DNA of 64,000 nucleotides from CAJCJE01 sp963818685 (GCA_963818685.1 CAWFTJ010000003.1:1-64000); one strand, 5' to 3'. Positions 10,915-24,349 are shown, counted from the first letter of the stretch. The notes: generated by a model not told the origin, from the letters alone. Numbers and translations: made by a program.

Positions 10915-11378
10915 GGACGGGATTGCACATAAGCCACAAAGAACGTAGACTCACCAAGAATACCTTAACACTTCTCATAATCAAGACAATGTGGGATCGG
11001 TCTCGTCAGACGCCGACATTGAAAATGATGGCACCCAGTGTGATCGTGGAAGTAAAAGAAGCCAAACATCATCCACGGCGACAGCGAGTGGACTAGAAGC
11101 AATTATCTGTAGCGACGTCATTGCGTGGGATTCTTCGCTGTGGTAGGGGAGCATGTGTTAAAGCAGAAGTCGTGGCCTGTGCTAAGACTTCTGGCCTCCA
11201 CGAGAAAGAAGCTTCACTCAGCCTGAACCCTAAACCCAGCCAGGTTCATTCACATGATCCCTTACGGTACCTACGTGCTTAGAGCAACGTCTCTCGCATT
11301 CGGAACAATTTTATCTAGGAATGGTACCAGGTGAGTGCGACCTAGGCGAGCTGTAATGCGGCTGGAGCTGAGTCAAAC
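10915..11378. other. Intergenic, with one orphan open stretch
   Basis: Apart from the possible exon at 10988-11146, nothing is recognisable. The right half should carry the promoter of the NACHT/ankyrin gene. Confidence 0.4.
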
Positions 11379-14300
11379 ATGTGCTTCGAGATGTCCTCAG
11401 CTCACCAACCTGGCCTCGCGCCTCTCCCGGACTGTGAGAATGCCACTCGGGAGCACCTTTGGAAGCGAGCGGCCGACATGCTACAACTGGAGAATCCGGA
11501 CCTCTTCCGCTCGTTCGAGAAATGTGTCAACTGTGGCGCATCCGCCGGGCGAGCAATGATCTCGGGATCGTCGCAAGTTGTCGCAAACGCGAGGCTTCAA
11601 TTCGAGCGGGCTGAGAATATCGTTCGTGAACGCTATCGAGAACGCCGCGATCTATCCCTCACCAAAAGCTCGGAGAAGTTCAGAAGGCACGTCGAACAGA
11701 TCATTCGAGCTGTCGCAGCGTTCAAGTCCACCATCTCGACCGCGATCAGCTCCGACATTCACGCATCTCTTGCCTGGACGGCTGTGTGCCTGATTCTTCC
11801 GGTGAGCAACGCCAGTGCTTCCTTTGCAAGCTTGTGAGCACCTGCAAGGCCTTTCGCTAACCAACTACGCTCCAGCTTCTATTGAACCCTGTGGATCAAA
11901 GTGAGAAGGCTGTTCAAGGGCTCAACTATGTCACAGGTCTTCTCCTACATTACAGATGGAAAGAAAGGATGTATGCATGCAGCGACGGCGCGGAGGATTT
12001 TGAAACGGCAGTTGTGCCCCTCTACGCTGCAATTCTCACATATGTCGCTCGATTGATATGCCATCTCTCGCGCCATGCTTCAGGAAGGTATGTTCGATCA
12101 GTCCTCAAGGTCGATGACTGGGAGTCTAGCATCGAGCGGATCAAGATGTTGGAGCGCACTTGTGACGAGCTCGTGCACAGTATGGGTGCCTCCTTTCAAA
12201 TCAATGCTCAGATGGAGAGCCTCCTGATTCAACGAGCGATCTTAAAGAGTCATCAGCGAGATCACGACATGAGGAGCTTGGAAATGCAAGACGCAAATAT
12301 TAGAAGTCTTTACTCAAGCTACAGAGCTGATAAAGACCGCGTGGAGCGAAAGGCGGAAGGCACCTGCGAATGGTTCCTGACCCACTACAACTTCTGGACC
12401 TGGCGAGAAAAACAAATGTCGGCTTTGCTATGGGTTTCCGGTGATCCTGGATGCGGGAAATCTGTACTGTCGAGACATATCGTTGATCATGGCCAGCAGT
12501 TGTTGCGGTCAAGTTCCGAGCCAGCGACGATTTGCTATTTCTTCTTCAAAGATGGCGATTCTAGGAGGCGATCAGGCGCCAGTGCGCTATGTGCGGTTCT
12601 TCACCAATTGTTCGACCACAATCCCGCTTTGTATTCTTACGCGGAAAACGACTTTCGAAAGAAGAACACATTGTTCCTGCAAGACTTCGATGCTCTGTGG
12701 GACATTCTCACAAGAGCGGCGAGTGATAAGGACGCTGGTGAGATCATTTGCGTATTCGATGCCTTGGATGAGTGTGAGGCTTCTGAGCGTGCAAAATTCG
12801 TGGAGAAGCTCGTCTTCTACTACTCTGACGATCAAGTCGGCAAGAATCGGAACTCGCAACTCAAGAGTATCGTTACTAGCAGACCATACGCTGATATCGA
12901 GGACAAGTTTCACAAGCTCACCGAAGCGTCGTCTTCCATTCGCTTGGTTGGAGAAGCCGAATCCGACAAGATCAGCTCCGAAATCGACCTGGTCATCGAG
13001 GCTCGGATCCCAGGGATGACTCCCAAATTAAAGAAGGAAGAGCAACAGTTCTTAATGTCGCATCTCAAATCCATGGAACATCGGACCTATCTATGGCTCC
13101 ATTTGGTTTTCGACCTGATTCGAGAGAGGTATGACAGCGCAATTAAGAAGAGTTCAGAGAGTACTATCCGCAACCTAGGAAGACTTCTTGAGCGATTGCC
13201 CGGGACGGTGGAGGAGGTCTACGAAACAATGCTGGACAAGAGCGATAATCCTGGCTTGGCGAGAAAACTCCTGCGGCTCATCATTGGAGCTCGTCGACCA
13301 CTGACGCTCCAAGAAGTCAACGTCATCCTCGCTCTGGATGGTTCATTGGATTCCTCACCAAATGTTCTGCCGGATGCCGGGCTAGACGCAGCCAAATTAT
13401 GTACATGTCAAGACGAACTCGAGAGCTGCCTTGATAGAGAATCCGTTCTGCGAGGCAAAATCAAAAGCCTCTGTGGCCTTCTGGTCAACATCTCTTCTGA
13501 CTCGAAGCTGTATTTGGTCCACCAGACGGTCAGAGACTTCTTGATTCTGGAAGCCGCCGGAGGCCGTCCACCTGCCCGCTGGAGAAACTCGTTCGATCTC
13601 GCCATGTCACAGAGTTTGTTGGCGACAGCTTGTATAACTTATCTCATGTTCTCCGACTTTGCTGATCCCTGGACCTCCTCACCTATTGACATCAGTCCCA
13701 GACGACGCGGAGAGCCGGCGTCCAAGGAGTGGGATACCTTTGTTGGTAAACACCATTTTCTGGATTATGCTGCAAACCATTGGCCCCATCATCTCCGAGA
13801 AGGAGAGCAGCCGGACAAGAGCTTACAGCAGTTCTTCTGCTCGTCTCTGTTGCAGCTCTGCGACATATCTTCAAATCGATTCGAAATCTTTTACGGCGCC
13901 TCTCAGAATAGACTTTGGCGCGAAAGGAAGCCGAACACATCATTGTACGTTGCGGCATCTCTGGGATTGGACTTAATCGTGAACATACTTCTCCAGAGGT
14001 CTCAATTGCGAGACCAAGACCGACAAAGATACGACTACGCCATAGCGCTGTTCAAAGCTTCGGAAGGGGGTTATACCAGGGTTGTAAAAGTGCTGCTAGA
14101 GAACAATCCCATTCTCAGGACGGAAGCAGGCTCCTCATTGATTGTCGCGTGCAGCAATGGGCATAATGACGTTGTAAATCTCTTGCTGGACCGAAACGAG
14201 GCAGAAGTTAACATTTCAGCGAAACCCAAGTATAGGGAGGACTACTGCGACTTCGACGAAGAAAGCGGCGGAACTCCGCTTATATGCGCTGCACGGAATG

Positions 14301-17300
14301 GACATACGAAAGTGGTTCGGACGTTGTTGAGAAGAGGAGCTATTGTGGATGTCGTCCACGATGGCGGCACAGCTCTCTCGCTAGCATCACGCAATGGTCA
14401 CACCGAGGTTGTGCAAACGTTGCTGGACCATAACGCTGAGCCCAATTTCTGTCCCAGCTTAGGATCTCCAATCGCTTGTGCGGCTGACGCTGGTCGCATC
14501 GAAGTGGTAGAGCTTTTATTGCGATACAATGCAGACCCGAAGCAGGACCAGGAAGGCAACCCGCTCATGATTGCGGTCAGAGACAGAAACATAAGCTTGA
14601 TACAGGCTCTTCTGCGCAAAGGCGCTCATGTGAATTGCCGGACCGGGCAAGAGACCGCTTTAAGTGTGGCGGCTGCAGGACGAGACTTGAGAATCACGCA
14701 ACTGCTGTTGGATAATGGAGCCGAACCTAATCTTGTCGGCGGAAGTAATTACTATCGTATTGTTCAGTCGCCCTTGCAGGCTGCGGCCTACAATGGAGAC
14801 TTCGAAACCATCCGGCTATTGCTAAAACATGGCGCAGATATTGATATGGTCGACGGCGAATCCTTGTCCGCATTGCAGTGGGCCATTGCAGGAAAGCAAC
14901 TCGAGACTGCACAATTCCTGCTCAATGAAGGCGCGCGCCCGGGGACAGCTGGCCGTCTCGGAAGTGCGTTCCAAATTGCTGCGGAGTCTGGCCGCCTTGA
15001 CCTTATGCAGCTTCTGATCAACAATGGCGTCGACCTAAACGCAAGCTATGCGCGGAGATCCACCGAAGACCCTAGGTTGCCCTGTTACGACTCGAGCAAA
15101 GACGTTCAAGGAACAGCACTTCAACGGGCTGTACGTCTGAATGCGATGGAGGCTGTCCGCTTTCTCTGCGAAGCGGGTGTCGATGTCAATTTCAGAGGCG
15201 ACAACGCATCTCAGGCATCGCATATTGTTGGAACTCCCCTGCAGATCGCCCTACAGCATCAATTCAAAGACGTTGCAGCTTTTTTGTTAGAGACAAAGGT
15301 CGAAGTGGATGTAAGGTGTCTTGAGCTAGCTTGCGTAGCAGGCTTCCTTGACCTTTTGAAGAGCATGTCTACAAAGGACCCTCTTTTGTTCGAAGAACAT
15401 GCAGGGCTTGTGTTGAAATTCTCGGTGGAATGTGGCCATTCAAACATGTTTCAATGGATCTTGCAACAGTTTCGCATCCCCAAGGAAAGCGAAAACATGG
15501 CGGTTGCTCTTCGGTTAGCCGCTCGAGAAGGCCATGTGGACTTTGTTCGAGAACTTCTGACACTCGGAGCTGACGCTGACGTTGACGGAGAATGTCCTGA
15601 ACTTCAATGGCTACTCGACTCAAGTCTCGGGAGATATCGGGGGGAATGCCCACGTGAGAGCAGTGGTTGCATTACTTCTCTGCAAGTCGCAGCTGTGAAG
15701 GGCCACGATGAGATTGTCTCCATGTTGGCAAGAGCTACCGTGCGTATCGATCTCCCTTCCGAGCGGGGCACGGCGCTCCAGTTAGCGTGTTATTACGGCC
15801 ACTCAGGCACGGCTCGGCTGTTGATAGAGCTGGGGGCGGACGTCAATGCTGATGGGGTATGGAGAGGCTCGGCCCTCCAGGGGGCAGCAGGCTGCGGAGA
15901 CCTTGGAGCCGCGTGGTGTATCGGCGGCTGGGATTATGGCAAGCGTGAGGGCTACATCGAGCTAGTCAGGTTACTACTGGATCATAGTGCAGATGTGCAC
16001 GCACCCGCGGGAGTCCATGGGACTGCATTGCAAAGGGCCGCGCGGACTGACTGCATTGAAATTGTCCAAATGCTCTGGCGCAAAGGTGCACACCTTGACA
16101 CGCCTGGTGGTGTGCAGGGTACGGCGCTGCAGAGAGCGGCGGGTCACGGGCATCTGCCGATCGTGAAGTACCTCATTTCAAAGGGCGCAGATGTCAACGC
16201 ACCCGGTGGCCCATTTGGAACTGCTTTGCAACGAGCGGCAGGGAAGGGGTACGAGCCCGTTGCACGCGAGCTTCTAAAAGCAGGAGCTGTGGTAGACGCA
16301 GGGCACCATGGCTCTCCACTTCTCAGAGCTTGTGCGGCGCGAGACATTGCCACGGTAAAGCTTCTACTCGCGCACGGTGCAAGCGTGAAGGCTGAAGAAG
16401 GCTACTACTGGGATAGTCGGTACCGATCATACCCGCTTGATACGCATAACGAGCATTCTGCCTTTGAGCTATGCGTCGAGCAGGAGTTACGCAAGGTGCA
16501 TTCTCTTCTGAATGCCGTAATGCAGGGGCTGAATCATTATGGCGGTAACGAACACTTGCCGCTGCTGCGGCTCCTCGTTCGTTCTGGAGCAAGTTTCCAA
16601 GGTCCTACGGCAGCAGAGGACTGGAAAATAATCTTGAAGATAGCGACTAGAGCGAACGACCTGGACTTTTCCGGCACTCTGATCGATCGAGCACCGGCTG
16701 TGGAGGATAAAGATTTGTTACCCCTAGTTCGCTCGGTATCCGAAGAAGGCCGAGCAGACATGTTGCAGTTGCTGCTGCGAAAGGTTTCCGACCTGGCGTC
16801 ATTCCAGCAACTAACCTACAAAGCCGACGGATGGCTGGGCAAGCTCAGTGGGGACCAGCTCCTCCCAGTTGCTGCGGCAAGGGGACATGTCGACGTTTTG
16901 CGGACGCTGCTAGATCGAGGCTTCAATGTTAACCTCGGTGATGAGACTGCGTTCACCCCACTAGAGGCTGCTGCCACCAATGGAGCCATGCGCAGTCTCC
17001 GCATCCTCATGGAAAGAGGTGCAGAGGTCTCAGGCGAGTACGGATGTCTTGCGCTTGGTGGCGCTGCCGCCTCTGGCGAGATCCAAATTGTCCAATGCCT
17101 TCTTCAGGCAGGCGCCGTCTACACTGCCGCACCATTAAAGAAGACCCCGCTGGTCCGCGCCGCCAAATATGGCCAGGAGAATGGAGTAAAAGTGCTGTTG
17201 GACTTGTGCGGCCATTCGATCACAGAGGACGACAAACAAGAGGCATTCGAGATGGCATTCTCGAAGGGGTACTACCGCGTTGCATATCATCTGCTGCCGG

Positions 17301-18457
17301 AGGCTCTTCAGGCGCAGTCGAGTTTGGGCGACTACATAAGGAAGCAGACGGAACGTGAAGAGCAAGAAAGAGATCTCATCAGGGCAAGCATTCGGAATTC
17401 GGCCGATGACGTTCTTAACTTACTCGAGAGTGGCGTGGATATCAATGGCAATCCTAACGGAATCGGGACGGCACTCCAGGAAGCCTCTGCTCGTGGGCAC
17501 TTGGACCTGGTAGAGACGCTCCTGGCAAATGGGGCCAAGACTGAATTGAGTGGTGGATTTTACGACAGGGATTACTTGGTTGGCTCCGGCACTGCTCTCC
17601 AGCGAGCAGCCGCCGGGGGCTACACAGAGATCTGTAAGCGCCTTCTTGCACATAATGCGAGCTTTGAGCCACGAGCAGGATCGGAGTTATCAGACAGCGC
17701 AATCGAACGAGCGGCGGAACGTGGTCATACGGATATAGTGGAGTACCTCCTCGAAAAGGGAGCGAGTGCAGACTCTTGGACCGATCACCCCCACGGGACA
17801 GCCCTTCAGCGGGCGGCTGCGGGTGGCCACTTGAGGATGGTGGCATTGTTGCTTGACCACGGAGCCAATATAAACTCGAAAGCTGGTAGTCGCGGCACCG
17901 CTCTTCAAGTCGCAACGACAAACCGGCATATCGAAGTTGTCCGCCTGCTGCTTAGGAGAACCATCGATGTTGACGCCGTCTGCCCAGACAGCGGCACGCC
18001 GTTGTTCATCGCAACTCAAAATCACGACATCGACGCGGTCAAACTACTTCTCGCAAACGGGGCGAACGTGAATTCCAGATATCTCGAAAACGAACGGGAA
18101 TGGTCATCAGGGATGACTCCCTTGCACGTAGCAATTTCTGGAGGCAGTGTCGAGCTTGTGCGGATTTTGTTGGATGCTGGAGCGGACGTTACCATTCGTA
18201 GAGAGCACCGTGATGGTGAACCACTGACCGCGTTCCAGCTCGCAGTCAAGGCAGGCGAAACTGATATTGTCAGGCTATTGGCCTCACTCGAAGCCGTCGA
18301 CATAAATGAGCCATGGAAGTCATGGTCGAGATGCCGCTTTGCAGAAACTCCGCTAAAGTACGCAATCCGCAAGCAATATAGTGAGATTGTTGAGATTCTG
18401 CGGCAACATGGCGCGGTGGAAAGTACTGCTGATACTGTAGCAATGTTTCCATTTTAA
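11379..18457 (+). CDS. NACHT/ankyrin NLR-like receptor, about 2,330 residues
   Basis: Giant fungal STAND protein of the NLR-like class. Exon 1 (11379-11801) joins exon 2 (from 11876) across an intron at 11802-11875 with GTGAGC donor and CTAAC branch, giving CLILP-LLLNPVDQ, the core of the NACHT_N (NWD-type) N-terminal domain. The NACHT NTPase follows: Walker A GDPGCGKS near residue 330 and Walker B VFDALDE near residue 433. From about residue 830 to the end I count roughly 40 ankyrin repeats, many with the GTALQRAA consensus. Fungal proteins of this design are thought to sense ligands through the repeats and to trigger heterokaryon incompatibility or defence through the N-terminal domain. Ligand and effector are unknown. 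The 2,191-codon exon is uninterrupted, unlike the neighbouring genes. Confidence 0.9.
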
Positions 18458-19695
18458 TGAATAGCTTCAGATGAGTGTCAGCTTCCACAACCTCATTGCC
18501 TACCCGCACATTTTTTTTTAGATACGATCCACTGCACGAACGTCTTTCTTTGATATCCGGTGGTGCTGAGGGCATCCAATTGGCATCGGAATCCTGCTTG
18601 AATGGGATCAAACTTTGGTCGAGAAACGTCTTCGGTACGTCTCGAGCCCACTCATTGAGTATTGGAAGTCCACTCGCGTGGTGACGGTTTCTTAGCGGTT
18701 CAATTTTCGTACCCGACGCTGTATCGTCGATCCATTGCCGTCACCCTCAAGCAAATCGAGGACAAGTGCATGCCTCGAAAACCCAGGTCTCGCAAGTAGT
18801 CGTCTGCCATGTGAAAAGGGATCTTCGTCATTTCAGGAGGGATGGCAGCATCGCTGAAGTGCGTCTATGAGTACGTGCGTGGCCTACACTCGGAGGTGAG
18901 ATGGACAAGAGCTGTTCCCTGGTGAGAGGTAACGAAGGCTTGACAGCGTGCAGAATATCCTATACCTCGAACCTGAACATCCCATCTTCGACGGATCAGA
19001 GGCAGAAAGGCGGAAGGCGGCCGTGCGGTTCCTCTCGCTGAAGCAAGAACGAAGGTGAATTGCCCTCCCTCCTGCTGAGAAAGATGGGTTTCACCACCGG
19101 GACGTGGAGATTTCGTGCCCCTAATCAGACCGCTTCGCCTGGTAAGTCATTCTCGACAGTAAGGCTACGACTGCTGCGGTAACCGTACGCTACGAACAAC
19201 AAGGATCTTAGTCTCTCCTGCATCTGCAGTGCTGTTCTATTCGGGAAACTCTGTGCTCAACCTGACGAATCTCACATATCAGCAGCGGGCACAGATGTCG
19301 GGACGAGACGAAGACTCACAGGCGACTGCCATGATCGCCATCGCGCTCCAATGAATTCCGTAATCCTCACCAGTCACAATATCTGTTACAACCTGCCACA
19401 ATGTAGCGGGAAAGGACGATTTGTTACGGAGGGAACCCAATCACACGAACCTTCACTAGCAATAAACGGTCACGAACTGCTCCCGGGTCGCGGAGGGCAT
19501 ATGTAGGTCGCAATACGACTGACAGCGCTGCGATATATGGCCAAACTAGACATCTAGGAAAGGGAACGGGTGCAACCAGAGAAGCTGGGCTGAGGAAGTC
19601 TATATTGCCAGCATATGAAACGCTACACTGCTGCTGGAAGAGTTAATCTTTTATCAGAGGATTAGGACTTTTCATAATACGTATTAGAAGCGTTA
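18458..19695. other. Gene-poor stretch with scattered coding remnants
   Basis: No complete gene. A spliced fragment is readable at 18842-18895 and 18954-19058, with an intron at 18896-18953 starting GTGAG; it includes YLEPEHPIFDGSEAERRK. An open stretch of 47 codons lies at 19211-19354, including LTNLTYQQRAQMSGRDEDSQ. I do not recognise either with confidence; the second faintly resembles the segment before the last membrane helices of fungal CorA-like proteins. A run of nine T lies at 18511-18519. Region 19360-19695 shows nothing. Confidence 0.35.
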
Positions 19696-21529
19696 TCAGG
19701 CTTGCAGAGGGATTGAAAGGCCGGTATTGATGGAAGAATCTAGAGTTTGATCAAAGGGAGAAGGAGGTAAGAAGCTCGTTTCGTCCCCGCCAGTGAAGAC
19801 GGTTGTTGTTCCGTTGAAAACACTTGCGGGTCGGTCACCGTTATGGTTATGGAGGAACGGTCCTGATCCGCGAGCCACCCATGCTTCGTTTGGCACTTCG
19901 GGAGGCAGAGGACGTTCGAAATCTTTGCCACTGACCTGTAGTCCCAAGCGATAGCCAGGCGGGAGGATAACGTGCGTCGGCCATATCTCTACATCGAGCT
20001 CATAGATTTCTCCCACCTCTAGCGGTTGAAGTTCGTCATGTGTGTGGTATGGTTGGTAATGCACACTCTTCGACAAATCTAGCTTGCGATGTGACGCACG
20101 CAGCCAGCCTTGAGCAAGAGGCGTATGAGGGTCGACTGTGCCTTGGAAATCCACTTCACGTCCATCAGGGGCGAAAGCTTGAAGAGTGACGAATAAGTCC
20201 ATGTCCGTCAGTTGACGATGAAGCATAGAGTTTGGCCGCCAGAGGTCCAGTGACTTCCGTCTCGGAATCCAATTCTTCCGAGAGGAAGTCAACAGGCTGT
20301 CCCATGCGCCTGGAAGGAAGTGTGGGATTGTGACCCCGGCTTAGTCCATGACAGGCCCTTACTCTCTGCAGACAGGTACGCTTTCGTCCATTGCGTGTCA
20401 GGGAGAGGCCATCCCTGCTCAGTCCGGTCTGGAAACTCCGAACTAAATGGACGACGGACTCGCAGTAACACTGGCGGTTCCTTGTCCCAGCCATTGTCTT
20501 CACCCTTCAAGAAGTGAGTCCAAGAAGCGTTTTTGAACGTCCTGAAGTAGAAGATGATTAGCCATGGACCGTAGCATCTTCGGAAATGTGCACACACCGT
20601 GCCACGGTCAAGATAGAACCACTCTTCGTGTCGCCCAGGATGGCATTCCAGCCATTTCTGTTTAGAAGCTGCTCTGGTAAAGGCCTCGAAATTTCCGCGA
20701 GGATGTAACCCAAACCCGGCCCAAGATGCAGCAGAGAGGAATGGCACGGTCACCTTGTCCCATTGCGTGGACCTCTCTCGATACCAGTCAGCAGTCTAGG
20801 GGCCGGCTCAGAATGTCGTGACTGGATCTGATCGGTTCTGCTTCAGCTGTTGCTCAGAAAGCACCTCAGGCCCGAGGCCTTTTCCAGAAGCCAAGGATCC
20901 AAGACGGCGTTGGCGTTCCCGTGCTGTACACTGACCACCTGCCTGGGGTACCAGGTTTCCATGAAGGCGTTGCTCTGGATGCCACCATGCCTCGCAAAGT
21001 CGCGGTATGCATCCGCTGCACCCTCCCACGGGATCATGCATGTCAAGTGCGGCGGCTGCATCGCTGCAACATGCCACTGATTGATGGCATAGTAGCTGAT
21101 CCCATTCAGCCCAACTTTACCATTGCTCCAAGGCTGCGCCCCCGCCCATTCAATGGCATTATAGTAGTCTTTAGTCTCCCGCGGTGAGAAGATGTCCAGG
21201 TATCCTGGACTCCGTCCGGCACCCCGACTATCGACACGGACACAGACGTAGCCCCAAGGCACCCAGATCTCGGGATCGGCGGTTTCCCAGACCATAAACT
21301 CACGCGACGAGCCCGGGAGGATGTCCGGATAAGTCTCTGTCAACCACTTCCACTGTGGAGCGAAAGCAGTTCGGTATGGCGCTCCTTTAGCGTATGGCCC
21401 CATGGTCATAATTACGGGATATTTGCTATCGTCTTTTGGATGGAATACGTCCGCTCGAAGGATGAGGCCGTCGTCCATGGTGATTGGGACATCGCGGTCG
21501 ATTTGGATGTTATCCAGGCTGCCGGCCAT
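19696..21529 (-). pseudogene. S15/CocE-family serine hydrolase, frameshifted
   Basis: Fungal member of the X-Pro dipeptidyl-peptidase S15 / CocE-NonD family of alpha/beta hydrolases. The N-terminal 220 residues (21529 to about 20870) are intact and include YVCVRVDSRGAGRS and the nucleophile elbow GISYYA. After that, family-like sequence switches frame several times: PEVLSEQQLKQNRSD, ILSRPLD, DWYRERSTQWDKV with VPFLSAASWAGFGLHPRG, then VDFLSEELDSETEVTGPLA, and finally DLFVTLQAFAPDGREVDFQG to the end. At least one in-frame intron (near 20540-20595, minus strand) is also likely. Four or more frame changes make a working product improbable unless they are assembly indels. The C-terminal jelly-roll-like domain remains readable. 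Confidence 0.8.
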
Positions 21530-22131
21530 ATCTGCCGATCTTTATTAACTCCAACGGGGTGTTGGATCGTTTCTGATATCGTATTCCCAGCCGTTCAGCC
21601 TCGAGCCAAATGACGCTTTCCTTGGAACTCGGTAGAGAGGTTGAGACTCAGGCCAATACGGGAGCTCACCAGTTTAAACTCAGCTGCTTTGCTTCGACTT
21701 CATGGCAGCTAGAGAGCTCATTTCCGGAAGTAATCTTTCGAGAAGAGCGCAGAAGGAGAGATGAAAAGGACGAGTAGAGCGTCGAAGCGTCCCTACTTTC
21801 GACAGAGGAGCCGTTACCGGATACCCGAGGTATTTTCTGCAACGTAGAATCAGATCTGGCTCGATTGTCAACGATCGAAGCTTCCGAAGCTTTCCCTTAG
21901 CGGCAACCTGGTTGTCGACAAGGTCTGGGCAAGCCTCAAACCTCAGCGAAAGGCTCACCTTCGGCTATCGAAAATCACATATCCGTATAGTATTTTCGTC
22001 GTCCTAATAGAGTTAGTGTTCTAATACGACATGCAATTGATGATGGTCGTAGCTTTGGCTGCTGAAGCGTTTTATCCCGGCGTTGCATGTGCTGCAGCCA
22101 TCTCGCTTTGGCTACCTCGAAACAGCTGACC
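21530..22131. other. Divergent intergenic region, no gene seen
   Basis: Lies between the start of the minus-strand hydrolase remnant and the start of the plus-strand TPR/EH remnant, so it would have held both promoters. The open frame at 21680-21958 (minus) has no recognisable feature and I do not call it. Confidence 0.4.
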
Positions 22132-24349
22132 ATGGATCCTATCGTCTTCGCGACCACGGCCAGCGTGGTAGCTAAGACCGCGAAGGCCGCCTGGGACATT
22201 GGAGAAGCACTGTATATCTTCATCCAAGACACCAAAACCGTGGACGAGACGATACTAGCCCTACAATCCGAAATGAAAAGCTTTGGCGATGCGTGCGATC
22301 TGCTGCAAAGGGTATTGACTGGGCTATAACACGTCGATGAGGTGCGAATAGAAGCACCGGGTGATCCGTTCTCGGATAATCTAGATCGCACTACGCAAAA
22401 ATGTGGGACTACGGTGGAGAAGCTAGGGGAGGCTCTCCGAGGCGTGGACGGCTCGAAAGAGAACTTTGTCATGCAAGGATGGAAGCAGCTGAAGCTGAAT
22501 ACTCGGAAGGATGAGATTGCAGCCGTCAGGGCTCGGCTCGGCTGCCATATTTCGAGCATCCAGATGATTGTACCACTCTGAATCTGTAACGTAGCCTTCT
22601 CGAATGCGCATTCGATATGGCTAACCAAGAGCAGGACGATCTCGCTGGCCACCGCAAAGAATCTCGACCCTCGTGCTCTGGCCAAGGAGATCGTGACGTT
22701 GCAAGAAAAGAGAGCAGAAGTCGGCGCAAAAGCAAGCAGCGGAAGCCAGGATCAGGCGTGCGATGCAATCTTGTCCAAGAACACCGCCGTGCTCATCAAG
22801 GCCGCAGACCAGCTGCTCTCGACCGCTACCACAGTGCACGATGGCAGCGTTGTCGATGTGTCAGTCTTCGGTGGTCCTCCCAAAGTTGGGGCACGTCGCA
22901 GATTGGCTAGAACCCTAGACAGTATCCAGGAGACAAGAACTTCGTTGAGTTCATCGGTGGACAGTACCGCAGAAACATCACTATTATCCAGGTTAGAGCA
23001 GGGGCAGATAACGAGTACGGAACACGGCGAGCACCCTAGCACGAGCATCGCAAATTTGCAGCCAAAGCTTACGGAAGACAGCCATAAGGATGCCCTTCGC
23101 ACCAGTCCTCGTGCTCATATGGACAATGTAGAGTCATCCGACGATGACGGCGACGACGACGACATCGAACTAGAACTCTCAAGACGCCCGCTCAAAGGCT
23201 CTAGCCACTGGCGAGTACAGGACCGTCAGGCGTGCCCTTATCGAATGTCTTGCACTCGTGCAACAACTTCCTCACAAGAAGAGAACTTCTATCTGCACTG
23301 TATGGGACCTACGGTACAAGCTCGCGGACTGCTCATTCCATCTGGACGACTGGAAAGAAGCTGAGGGTGGTCTGCTGGAACTACTACTACATGAACCATC
23401 CTCCAACCGGCAGCGGCAAGACGTTTTCTGGGTGAGCCATCTACTCACTTTGAACTATCTTTACGCGGGGAAGCTTAATCTCGCGCGGCAGTCGTGTCAA
23501 AACGCTCTCAGAGGCAAACGAAAGCTGCTCGGCAAAGCTCACTGCGAATGCTTTGATTCGCTTGCATTGATGCACGCCATACACCAGCGAATGGGCATGC
23601 CACCTAGGGCTGAGGGATATTTGAACCTCATTCCGGAGACAGATCGAGAGAGCTATTCGATCAGGTTCAACGGCCAGCATACAGCCGAGGAAAGCGGCGT
23701 CGAAAGTTCGGGGGCATGTAGTCCGACCGAACGCACGCCTTATATCGCGGGCTTGTTGATTGACGACGCGTTGATACCCGAGCAAAGTAATACTCGTGAG
23801 AACCTCCGCGCTGGGAATGAGAGTCTTGCGATGGCCTGGAGAAGTCTGGGGAAGGAACGGCCGCCCATCTGCGGGGATAAGAATCGATTTGGATCTCTAC
23901 AGCATCATTGGCAACTGCAAACGCAACAGAACAGGCCTCTCAGCTGTGCGGATATCAGGATACCAGATAGAGGACAGTCGGTGACGACTCCTACCTCTAG
24001 AGCCTCTGCACCGGGTGCGCTACGGCCGCAATTCTCAGATCAGAATCCAGGCAGAGGACCAATTCGCATAGGGCCGATCGATCCGGCGACAATAGAGCGG
24101 TACTCCTGGTTCTTCGGTGGGTCCCACGCAGAGACAGACTTGGTCCACGAGTTCAACAGCGGCACGGCAAGGACCCTCTCCGAAAGTACTGGTCTTCCAA
24201 ATGAAATTTTACCCAAGATATGGGAGGTGTCGGATCGCGATAAATGAGGCGAGTTAAGCCTATACGACTACCGTGTCGCTATGGTTCGCCTCGTACGAGG
24301 CTATAGACCGCTCAATAAGCAAACAGCAGTGGGATACTTCATGGGTTAA
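22132..24349 (+). pseudogene. Decayed STAND-type N-terminal / TPR / EH-domain protein
   Basis: One continuous reading from ATG 22132, broken by in-frame TAA at 22327 and TGA at 22579, then a frameshift near 23190, then a TGA at 24245, with readable sequence up to TAA 24347. The start (MDPIVFATTASVVAKTAKAAW) and the SSIQM motif resemble the helical N-terminal domains placed before NTPase or repeat regions in fungal STAND-like proteins. Residues from 23258-23620 look like TPR helices (YKLADCSFHLDDWKEA; LNYLYAGKLNLARQSCQNAL). The end is an EH domain: STGLPNEILPKIWEVSDRDK, then the stop, then GELSLYDYRVAMVRLV in the same frame. EH domains bind NPF motifs in endocytic proteins. The combination is unusual; the three stops argue for loss of function. 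Confidence 0.65.

Noticed and set aside
14000..18400. Possible tandem DNA repeats or CRISPR-like array
   Set aside because: The periodicity of about 99 bp is that of ankyrin codons inside one open frame; there are no conserved direct repeats with unique spacers.
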